From contig NC_134102.1 of assembly GCF_000715075.1 (NCBI RefSeq), positions 99,470,266-99,534,265 on the forward strand: a stretch of 64,000 bases of DNA, given 5' to 3'. The notes beneath the pieces are model-generated. The model made no database searches. It was not told where the DNA came from and saw only the letters and a program-made list of their open reading frames with translations. Of the stretch, positions 13,199 through 25,100 are shown one piece after another. Origin of the DNA: Nicotiana tabacum (taxonomy: Eukaryota > Streptophyta > Magnoliopsida > Solanales > Solanaceae). Every line of letters starts with the position of its first letter. Positions within the stretch are counted from its first letter, which is position 1. A program made the translations under genes and the position numbers.

Positions 13199-16100
13199 CT
13201 TTCAGATTGTTCTTTTAGAATGGCGATAAGCAAAGAAATCCACAAAAAAGGAAATTGAATCTAACTAGGCTAATTTAGGGGATGGAGAATACAAGATAGG
13301 GAATAGAGACTATCAATTCTTTTCCAAATTGGAATCCTTATAAGAAGTCTATGGGATCATATGGATGCTTGTCCCCATTTTGACTCTTGTATGAGGAATC
13401 ACAATAGGTGTACCAGTAATTGTTTGGTTAGAAAGAGAAATATTTGCAGGAATACAACAACGTATCGGCATACGTTGTTAAATAGAAATAAGGAATGTCA
13501 GTCGTTGATAATTTAGTCATCAGCCCGTTGTTTTCGAATGGGGCCATTCAAGGATGTAAAATATCACAGTGTGATAAAGAATCAATTAAAAAAGATTCCC
13601 TAATTCCAATTAGGAATTCATTTCACGAAGATGGATAAATTAAAATCCAAGAAAAGCTCCATCACCAGTTTGGATTGTTTCATCCATTCTACTTCTAACA
13701 GGTGGGAAACTCTCACCTGAAGTATCATTTAATGCATTGTCTCCAGGTGCAGTAACAGTATACTCCTGTTTGGGCTGCAAAATGCCGGTTTCATAGGTGA
13801 TGCTGTAAGGGAACTGCATCCCGGTGAAGGCTATAAGAGACTGATTGTTATTTTCTGAACTTTGTCTAGTACCAACAACCCTATTCTCTGATAATTGATT
13901 TTTTCCAGCAACAACTCCTAAAATCAAATCTGATTGTAAATACATTTGACTCTCTGGAAAAACATCTCGAAGTTTAACATCTGTGTTTTCTGCAGGACAG
14001 TTCACATGCTCATAAGCTTCTCTAGCTTGCGTTATCTGTGCCATGGATGTATTATCATGGGAAACTGCTGAAGTGTCACATAATCTAGCTGATGATGGAA
14101 GGAGATTTCCACAGTCATGCTCAAACTTCGTGCTTCCAGTTCTAACTGAACTATTTCCACTACCGCCCTTTGCTTCAATGCAGTAGAAAGCTGGTTCAGC
14201 CCTTGAAATCCATGTATTGGCAGTTCCATGAGCAGCAGTAACTGAACCTGATTCCGTCCCAGTTTGTGTGTCAAATACCGGAATTGAAATGATAGTACCA
14301 CCAGCAGGAAGTGGTGTAACACTGTGCACGTCTACTGCATAACTTTGTAACTGACCACTTGATGCCTCGGTGGGAATCAGGGCACCCGGTGCACCCATTA
14401 AATCAATTATATATTCACTGCACGTTAAACCAATAATCAGTCAGATCCTACTGGAAAATTTCCTAAATTTTCATGGTCGTAATTCTACAGAGAGAAGGTT
14501 AAAGAACTAAACAGAAGATAAAGGCAAACGAACTGACAAATAGCAAATATCCTACATGAAAATAGCCAGCCGACAGTAAACTTTTGACTAATTACTTGGC
14601 AACAGAAAAGAGATTGTACAGTGGGAAATAAACAGTACTAGTTTTTATTGACAAGTATAAACAGTACTTTTTTTTGACAAGTATAAACAGTACTAAATTT
14701 TACAAAGACGAATTTGGGTATGCCTTAACTTCATCTACTTGATAACCGAAACAAGAAAGAAGAAAAACTAAAACGGTTATTCTCGCAAAATAATATAAAT
14801 CTGCAAGTATTTAAGTATAGCAGTAGTCTCAATGCAGAAAGTTCAACAAACTTGTTTCAAAATCAAAAGCATATCTGCTCAGTCGCTCAAGCAGCTCTAT
14901 ACTTAAAATGAGAACAGGCTAAAAGGAGTGCAACATCTTTTTCGAAGCTAGCATTTACCCATCTAAAACCCTCTAAACCTTACACCTGCGCTGTATGATT
15001 TTCAACAGGGTGTGTGAGAAATAAAACAAGGAAGAAGGAATTGAGAGTGTTAAATCCCACATTGGTTGAGGGAATGGATTGTGGACTTGGGTAATCCCCC
15101 GTCATGAGCTAATTGTTTGGGTGAGTTAGGTGCAAGGTCCATTTCTTCACGTGACATCAAAGCCACACCCATCAATTCATGTTGTTGTGAATCTCATGTT
15201 GGGCCCTTGTGTGTTATTCATGCTCCAATTGTCCAGTTTTGGGTGTAAGGGGGGATGTTAAGTGCCACATCGGTTGAGGAAATGAGTTGTGGTCTCCTTA
15301 TAGGGTCCTGAGCAATCCCCCCCAACTCCTGGGGCTAGTTTTTGGAGTTGAGTTAGCCCAAGGTCCATGGATGAAAAGATTTAAAAGAGAGAGAGATCAG
15401 AAACTCGATAGCCACTGTGAAAGCTTTTCTTAGAAATACTACTTTTGAGAAAGCAAAACAAAATTTACTCTTAAAAAAGTTCAAAACACAAACCAATATT
15501 TTCAGCAAACACTATAGTTCACATATACATCCAGGAAATATGCCCATCAAAAAATTGTTTACCTTCCATTGTCAAATTTGATCAAATTAACAGCTCCATC
15601 ATCAGTGCCAGTATAGTAACTTCCCTTAACGAGCTTGCATGGCAAGTTGATTCTATCAGCAAGTACCTATCAGCAGATTAAATGATCCATATTGGTTAGA
15701 AGCATGAGTCTGGGAAAGACACCAACAGAAATCAGAGAAAATGGTGACTTCTTTAGAAAAGAAAACAACCCAGCAATGAACTAGTACAGAAGAGAAAGTC
15801 AATCATTTACCCTTGGAAGTCAGAAATTTTCCATATTTTCCATTCGATCACAAAAGGAGTAAATACATTGAAAAACAATAGAATTAGCGCTGCTTTTCAT
15901 TTTGAATAAGATGCCTGATGCCCTTATGCTAAAGCATGAATTTCACCACTGAACCTAGACAGACATGCAAAGATCTATTTGAAGTAAATAGTGGGTGCTA
16001 CAGATGATAAAAATGTGGAAGTTAGCCCAGGAATACTTCGATTCTGAATACTTAAATGGTAATGAGTACCAAATCATTTGATACTGAATCCAACACCGAT

Positions 16101-19100
16101 TTATCCTAAAGCAAGTTAATCATCCATATCAATCTAGTAAAGAAATGTAAGGGAAGATTGAAGCTGTTGTCACCTTAAAGAGTAAGGCCCTATGTCGTGA
16201 ATGTCCAATATCAAGACAGCCAAGAGGAAGAATGATAGAGTTCAACGAAATTCTTAGCTCATAACTCCTTGCAGTCCACCTCTTCGACATTTCTTCTGCG
16301 TCATTAACAGGACCTCCCATTCTATTAGCAACAAGCTCAGCAATTTTCTCAACTAAAAAACTTGTAACCGGGACCTTCTTCAAAGCTCGGCATTCCCGGG
16401 ACATGAAGTACACTCTCTCCTCAAGCTGCCGCAGTTCCATATCAGCTGCACGGTTTACTAAGATAACTTCGTAATTAACATTATCCAAAACTGAAACTGC
16501 TTTTAGATCCACTAATAAAGGCATCTTCCCCTGAACCACACCACTGGAATTAATTCCATAAACATCATAGAATCCATCCACCACTTTCTCATCATAATTT
16601 ACGACATTATAGTTCTGCATTAACACCAAGTAGGAGGTTTAGTACCAATTGAAACTTAAGATGCAAAAATTAAGTAAAGAATACAGGAAACAAAACGCTA
16701 AATAGAGACAGCCCTAATTCTGCTAAAAGTTAAACAAGCAAGAACAGCATGGGATCTTGAAAGTGTTTTCAGCAAATATAGGTAGCAGGATATTGTCAAG
16801 AATTTTAAGGATCTAAGCATATTCCTCCCCAGAAATAGTCCAATTTTGAACACAAGGATATAATCATGTGCAAAACGACACTTTAACATGGCAACAGTAA
16901 GTGAAAATCTGTTTCTCTGGTGTTACGAACTAAACTTAGTTCAAACTGGTAACGGTAACTGTTTATACACACACGGCGACTGTGTTTATTAATACTTTTA
17001 TACTGCGGCCTTTGTCAGCGTTGAATGTTCTAATTCAATAGGAGATAGGGTCAAGGTAAGAACTAAATATTAAGTGAGTGTGGGTCCAATAAAGAGATAA
17101 ACTTTAACTTCTTGGTGCATTTACTTCAAAATAATGTAAACATTAATCCAATCCTACCTTTCAGACATGAAATTAAACACTCTTTTCATTTTAAGAAAGT
17201 AAGAACTTTTGGAATGACCTATAAAGCAAAGTTGGAGCAAAAGAACTGTATGTTATCATCTGCAGAAGCAGCAACTTTTAGAATACTACTATGACACTAA
17301 CCCGACACTTCAATTGGAGAAGAAAAAAGTCTTAAATTATTCATCACTATTGACATGCATACCGCTCAGTTTAGGAATAAAAATACCTTTTCTCCAAAAA
17401 TTAGACATTAAGTTTAGATTAGACATATTTATCAAAAGAAAAAGTTCAGATCAGCCATAACCAATATGGAGGGACTGACATAGTAAAGGAGGCTAAACAA
17501 AGCTATCAAAATTCAAAGGGATGTGCCAAGGCTCGGAATATCCTTCTTTAAAGGAAAATAGGACAACTAATTGGAAAAAAAGGAGTACATGTTTTCGTCC
17601 AGTCACTACCTTTAATTATGTCCCTGATCTTTTTAATCTTTCTTTTCCCCAGTTAGACCCAACTCCATGAACACCATGTTTCTGATTGTGGTAAAACATC
17701 TACACTTCTTTACACAACAAATACATGCATGCCCGTCTAGTAAGCAATGACAAAAGCTAAACTGGAAACAAACAGAAGCGCTTAATACATGTCTCCTGAG
17801 TTTACAGACATCGTATCTGAACTCCTTAAACTCTTCATGCTTCATAAGTGAATGTTTTTTAACAATCGAGAAATCCCCGAGGGCCAAACTGGGGCACGGT
17901 TTGAAACTCAATGGATAATTGGCCCACTGTGGTGGAAGATGGCTACTTGAGTTATAGGGTTTGGTTGAGCCCTGAATTTCGCCCTATCTTTATGCCTGTG
18001 ATAGTGGCGGAAAAAAAGGGAAGGTCAAATAGAAGGAAGGGGAGGGGAAATCAGTCTCTGAGGGAGGGGAAATCAGTCTCTGAGGGGAGGGGAGGGCTCA
18101 CCGGATCACTGGACTAAGCCGGAATCAGACGTTAGATCGAGAAGAGACGGGAGGTTTGAATTTGGGAGAGAAAGACAATTTTAACAGGAGAAAAAGACGT
18201 GAATGGGTTAGTGATGCGGGCTGGAAAGGCAGAATGGGCCGATCCTCTTCTAATTATCATAGGGCCGGGCAAGTTTTCAGCAAGTATAGGCATGGGCCTC
18301 CTCACATGGGCCCAGCAACTTTTCCCAATTCTATTAGAATTGATCCTAAGGGGCCCAGATTATTTCAAGTTGCGCCTGATAAGGCTCCTAAGCATATGGG
18401 AACAGTCGTTCCTCCTTCTTCTACCAATGGTGCTTCACATAGTGGCACTTCTTCACCAAGCTCTAGTGACTTGCGACCCCCTTCGATGGCCGCTGCTTCA
18501 GGGGCAACACCGGCTAAAGATGGTGCTGTTATTCCACGGCCTCCCGCCTCTGATGGACCCAGTTCCATCGCCCACTCACCTGCTCCTGGGCTTAGTTGTG
18601 CTAAGGTTACACTTTTGGGGAGATTGTTGAGCATGCCCCAATTGATATTAGTGCCTGACCAGTATTTTCAATAAATATGCCGCCAAGGGTTCCATGCTCT
18701 CTTCCTCCCTGCTACCCTACTGGTGTTTCTGGACATTCCTATATCAGCAGGGTGTTAATTTCAGAGGTTGCTGCCCCTCAAGGAAATGGCGAGATCCTTT
18801 CGGCACCTAAAATTCCTAGTGCTAGCAATGCTATGGTCTTGTATTCCTCTGGTAGGAGCAAGGAAATGGTACATATATAAGACGTCTGCCCAATTTCGTC
18901 ACGGATTGGAGGAAGGGATATGTCTTTCTGGATGGAGGATAAACTATTAAACTTTGGGAAGTTTCTAGGTGTTTCTTTTGAAGGGAAGGAAGATAAGGTG
19001 TTAGAACTGTTGAGGGAGATTGAGCAATAATGTCTTTATGATGGTGCAGGGAGGGAGTTGGGTCAAGGTGTTAAGCAAAATAATTTAGGGGATGTAGTGG

Positions 19101-22100
19101 TGTACCAGAGAAGGGGCCGGGTGTGTGACAAGAAGGAAGGGAGCTCGGCTGGGGGGGGGGTGCGGAAAAGGGGGATATTGTTACTTATGGAAGTTAAGAT
19201 TCTTTCATGGAATGTGAGGGGGATGAATGACCCAAACAAAAGGGCCATCATCAAAGTGGGAGTTAGAGAGTGAGGTGCTAACCTAGTTTGTTTTCAGGAG
19301 ACAAAAATGAAAGTTTTGTCGGATGTGATTGTGAGGATTGTTTGGGGAGGTAGTTGGGTAAAATATGACTGGGTCCCAGCAGTAGGAAGTGCCGGGGGCA
19401 TTCTTCTAATGTGGGATGATAGAAGCTTGGAGGTAAAGGAGATTAAGAAGGGAGTTTTTTCTTTAGCAGCTCCTATCAACGATAGAGTGAGTGGGGTGGA
19501 GAGAGGGATTTGGGGGAGTGTACGGACCGATAGGAGAAGGGTCCAAGGAGTCTTTCTGGGAGAAACTGGCCATTGTGATGGGGGAATAGAACACTCCATG
19601 GGTTCTAGGGGAAAACTTTAACACTATTAGATTCCCGGAGGAGAGATTAGGGTGTAGTCTGATTTCGAGGGCCATGGAGGAGTTTTCTGACTTCATCAAT
19701 GATCACTTTCTCATTGACCTTCCTCTGTCAGGGGAAAGGTTTACTTGGGCCAGGGCGCAGGATTCCAACTCAAGGTCTAGACTTGATAGATTCCTGATAT
19801 CGCCCCCATGGGATGAGCTGGTGCCGAATGTGCTGCAGATTCCTTTACCTAGGCTGACTTCGGATCATTTGCCTATTTTGCTAGATGGATGCAGAGGGAG
19901 GGGGGTGCGTGCTCCCTTCCGATTCGAGAACATGTGGTTGAAAGTGCCAGGATTCGGTGACAAGGTGAAAAAATGGTGGACAAGCTACGGGGTATCAGGG
20001 ACAACTTCATTCCGTCTTTCGAAGAAACTTAAATTGCTCAAGGGAGATATTATTAGGTGGAATAAGGAGTTTTTTGGGAGGGTAGAGGTTAAAATGAGGG
20101 AGCTTATGCATGAATTGGGGGAATTAGAAAGAGGGGAAGGGGCGAGGGAATTAGATGAATCTGAGAAAGCGAGATTGGGGAGGTTAAGAGGGAAATAGTC
20201 GAGTTAGCAATAGCTCAAGAGACTAGTTGGCGGCAAAAATCGAGGGCGCTATGGTTAAAGGAGGGGGATTCGAATACCAAGTTTTTCCACAGAGTGGCGG
20301 TTGCAAATCGAAGGAGAAACTTCATAGAGTCCTTAGTTGTGGATGGGGTGAGGATTGAGGGAGAGGAGGGGGTAAAGGGGGCGATAGTGGGGTTTTATGA
20401 GAACTTATACAAAGAGAAAGTTAGTTGGAGGCCGACTTTGGGGGGAATAGAGTTCAACCACATAGGGGAGGGAGACAGTGAGTGGCTAGAAAGGGCTTTC
20501 GAGGAAGAGGAGATGCACGAGGCTGTATCGAGTTGTGCTGGTGATAAGGCCCCCGGGCCTGATGGTTTCTCCTTGGCCTTCTTCCAGCTCTTTTGGGACA
20601 CCATCAAGGGGGAGTTGATGGAAGCCATTGACTACTTCCATGTGAATGGTGTTTTCGAGAGAAGTATCAATGCTTCTTTTATTACTATTGTGCCTAAGAA
20701 AGAAGGTGCATCTTGTATCAGAGACTACAAGCCTATTAGTCTCGTGGGAAGCATTTACAAGATTATTTCTAAAGTGCTTTCCAACAGACTTAAGAAGGTT
20801 CTTGACGTGACTGTTTCGTCCTCCCAGAATGCGTTTGTGGAAGGTAGGCAGATCCTTGATGCTGCTTTGGTGGAAAATGAACCTGTAGACTCAAGAAGGA
20901 AAAATAGAGAACCCGGCTTACTATGCAAGTTGGACCTTGAGAAGGCTTTCGACCATGTCAATTGGGAGTTCCTGGACTTCATTATGATGCGGATGGGGTT
21001 TGGGAAAAGATGGAGGGGATGGATCAATTTCTGCATTTCCTCAGTCAGATTCTCTGTCCTGGTTAATGGTAGCCCGTGTGGTTTCTTTGGCAGCTCCAGG
21101 GGTCTCAGGCAAGGTGACCCTCTATCCCCTATGCTATTCATTCTAGCGATGGATGCTCTGAGTAAAATGATGGATCGTGCGGCGGGCGGAGGCTTCTTGA
21201 GAGGATTCTCAGCTCTGATCGGGGTGCTCAGTGCCCGAAGAGTCTCTCATTTGCTTTTTGCGGATGACACCCTGATTTTCTGTGATGCCGATATGGATCA
21301 GTTGACCTACCTGAAGCAGGTCCCGCAGTGGTTTCAGATAGTATCAGGACTCAAAATCAACCTCGGCAAGTGTGAGATTTTTCTGGTGGATGAGGTTGCT
21401 AATATTGATGCTTTGTCTTATGTTCTCAGATGTAAGGTGGGCTCCCTTCCCACTACTTACATGGGTCTCCCATTGGGCGTTTCGCATAAGGATACTACGG
21501 TTTGGAATCCAGTGATCGAAAGGGTTGAAAAAAGATTAGCAGGCTGGCAGAAACGGTATTTGTCAAAAGGCGGTAAGGAAGTACTTATTAAAAGTACTTT
21601 ATCGAGTATGCCCACCTATTACTTGTCCTTGTTGCAAGCTCCGGTGAGCATCACAGAAAAACTGGAGCGGCTTCAAAGGAATTTTCTTTGGGATGCGGCG
21701 GATGGAACTAGAAAATTCCATCTAGTGAATTGGCAGACAGTCACTTCCCCAAAGAAGTGGGGTGGACTTGGAGTAAAAGATCTTAGGGTATTCAACAGAG
21801 CTTTATTGGGGAAGTGGCTGTGGAGATTCGGGGTAGAAGAGCATGCTCTATGGAGGGAGGTCATAGTAGAAAAGTACGATTCCACGGGAGGGGGTTGGAG
21901 GACCAAGGCAATCACAACACCTTTCGGGTGTGGCATGTAAAGGAGCATCATGAAGAATTGGGAAGCATTCAGTGGCAACATCACTTACGGGGTGGGAGAT
22001 GGAAGGAGAATCAGCTTTTGGAATCATAGGTGGTGTGGAGAGGATACTCTGAGGGTCTCCTTCCCCCGCATCTTCAGAGTTTCAAACCAGAAGGAATTGA

Positions 22101-25100
22101 TGGTCCAACAGATTCGTAAGAAGCATGAAGGGGGTAGTATGGGACCTCTCATTTAGAAGGAACATGCAAGATTGGGAGATTGCGGAACTCCAAAATTTGT
22201 TGACACTGCTATATGGGCAAGACAGGCCCCAGCCATCTTGTGATTCTTGAAGATGGGGTTTGCGTGGCGATGGTTTGTTCATCGTAAAGTCCTTTTACCA
22301 GAGTATGTTGGTGAGAGAGGAGGCCATTTTTCCATACTCCTCGATCTGGATTCCTAGGGCGCCCACGAAGGTGTGCTTTTTTGCATGGCTAGCGGCGAGG
22401 GGAGTGATCTTGACTGCTGAAAATCTTCGAAAGAGAGGAATTACACTTGTTAGTTGGTGCTACATGTGTAAAAGCTTAAGGGAAGAAGTTGATCATCTTT
22501 TGTTGCATTGCCCTCTGTCCTCGGCTTTGTGGAGGGCAATCCTAAATCTTTTTGGTGTTCAATGCGTGATGCCAAGCACTGTAAAGGAAATGTTATATAG
22601 CTGGGCCGGTTTCCGTAGAAGAAGAAAGCAAAAGGCGTGGAAGTTCGCCCCGTTAGCTCTCATGTGGATAGTTTGGGGGGAGAGAAATAGGACAGCTTTT
22701 GAGGGGATTGAGTCTCCTTTTTCACATCTTAAGAATAGTATTTTATCTTTGATCGCTTTTTGGTGCACTCATTTAGCCCCTACTTGTATAGAAGATCGGG
22801 CGTCTTTTGTAGAGAATCATGTCCTGATGTAAATTCTCTACTTTTTGGTATACTTCGTGTATACGGGAGTTCTCTCCCTTTTGATTAATATAATTTACCT
22901 TATCAAAAAAAAAATTTGGCCCGCTCCTTACTGCATAAGTGAATTATGGTCACGGTAAGAAGGGCTAATGGAACTGGGATATTGGCTATTGGTGGTGCAT
23001 TTGGCTAGAGAAAAATGGCAGTATTATAAAGCAAGAAACCTGTTCAATCACCTCTGTGACAAACTAAGTGGATTTATGTACGAAAACAACCTTTTGTGCT
23101 TGCCTTAGGCTTTGCTATGCCTTTTAGGCTGGTCAGGCTAATGTTACGCTAGCGTCAATGAGAATGATTATACAATGTGTTGAGATGTATGATCATCTCA
23201 TCAAAAAGTTTAAACTGTCAGAGAGAGCGCACTTTAATTACTTAATTATATCTTCAACACACTCTCTTACATACAAACCTAACTCTTTTTGTTGGTCTAA
23301 GTGCCTGAACATTTTGTTAGATAATGAGTGGAGGTAAGACTTGAACTCAAAACCTCTGTCTATGAAACCATGTAGAACTGTGTTATCATCTCATCTAAAA
23401 ATGTAAAGAAATGAACCTTCGCCTAACTCAACCATAGAAGTTAACTCATGTGGTGAGGATTATTCAAGAACATATAAAGAGACAAACAACTCATTTCCTT
23501 AACCAATATGGGACACTTTAACACCCCTTCACACGCTCAAGATTAGACATCTGGAGCAAGAATAATTGAAAACGGGAGCCCAACAATGGGAAACACAACT
23601 ACAGGGATGAGTTTGGCTCAAATACCATGTTGAAGAGTGTGACTATCTCATCTAAAAGTTTAAAATGTTAGAGAGAACTCACTTTTAATTACTTAATTGT
23701 GTCTACAACATAATAAATTTGGGGAAAGAGTGAGAGAATGTAGACTTTGAAGACAATACAAGGGTGACAAAGAACAAGTTTGGATTTATGCTCAGTAGAT
23801 TATAACATAGGCTATATTTTCACTAAGAAGATTTATCATAACACATAGGGAGAGTAAGTAGAATCTCCAAATGATATTAACTTACCCAAAAGAAAAGTAC
23901 GAGAAAGTGTCTGAAAAAGTCCTCTAGTGGGTACTAAAGAAGACAAAATTTCATGTTAAGCACATAAATATCATAAAGGTTTTGTGCAAACGGGTTGTCA
24001 TGAGCGCTAGAAGTAGCAAAGCGGATATATGTGAGTTCGGAGTTCCCCATAACCGTTGGTTTAAACCAAGAATCTATTTTGAACTCACACTTGTTTACTC
24101 TAGTTATGGATGAACTAACCAATAGTACAATATGGTTCCATCATTTTTACTATTTGCATACAATATTGTGTTGAATATGCTCAGTGAAAATATATATAGC
24201 CGTCTCCAACTTGTTTTGGACTGAGCATAGTTGTTTTGTTGTTGCAAACAATAGCGTGTTAATTGATGGAAGTAACAAGGGAGTCGATCAAAGGCTTGAA
24301 CTCTAGGGAAACACTCTAGAGTAAGAGTTTACGATAAGTAAAAGTACAACAACAACAAACCCAATGTAATCTCACAAACTCTAGAGTAAGAGTTTACGAT
24401 AAGTAAAAGTACAACAACAACAACAAACCCAATGTAATCCCACAAGTGGGGTATGGGGAGGATAGTGTATACGCAGACCTTACTCCTACCTAACAACAAA
24501 ATAATAAGATAACTGAAGCAAAAGAAGCAACAGGTAGTAATAGAAATCTAAGAATAAGGAAATAAGAGAAAATTACTGGTATGAAAAAAAATATGCTTAA
24601 CTACCTACTAACTTTCTATCATAATTCCCGACCTCCACACCCTCCTATCAAGGGTCATGTCCTCGGTAAGCTGTTGTGGCATGTCCTGTCTTTCACCTCT
24701 CCCGATACTTCTTTAGCCTACCTCTACTTCTCGTTTGACCCACCATAGTCAATTTCTCACACCTCCTAATTGGGGAATCTATGCATCTTCTCTTCACATG
24801 CCCGAACCATCTCAGTGTTACTTCCCGCATCTTGTCCACCACGGAGGCCACTCCCACCTTATCCCGCATATCCTCATTCTTAATTCTATCTCCTAGTGTG
24901 CCCACACATCCATCTCAGCATCCTCATTTCAGCTATTTTCATCTTCTATACATGAGAATTCTTGACTGGTCAACACTCCGCCTCATACAACAAGTAGGTC
25001 TAACATCTACTCTATAGTACTTACCTTTAAGTTTTGGTGAAACACTCTAGAGTAAGAGTTTACTATAAGCAGAAGTAAGAAAAAATATATGCACTGGAAG

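Larger units (their letters stand above)
17913..22930 (+). mobile_element. L1-type LINE retrotransposon (dead), antisense in kinase intron 1
   Basis: About 5 kb with the plant L1 order: ORF1-like region, endonuclease, reverse transcriptase, C-terminal zinc-binding region and poly-A (22905-22914). TTGGCCCACT at about 17920-17929 on the left and TTGGCCCGCT right after the poly-A match at 9 of 10 bases, so they are probably the target duplication. The coding region has an in-frame TGA at 19271-19273, frameshifts near 19500-19680, 20190 and 22160-22260, and a TAA at 21938-21940. It cannot make an intact ORF2. Transcription would be opposite to the kinase. Confidence 0.9.

Noticed and set aside
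13640..14398. Free-standing 252-codon gene on the minus strand
   Set aside because: It is exon 4 of the kinase: it lacks a start context, is entered through an AG acceptor at 14419-14418, and continues the EDR1 domain from exon 3.
20755..21984. Long minus-strand ORFs across the LINE
   Set aside because: Antisense shadows of the RT frame with no family motifs.
23173..23715. 5-bp target duplication for the 23178 TRIM
   Set aside because: CAATG on the left and TAATA on the right do not match, so no duplication is claimed.
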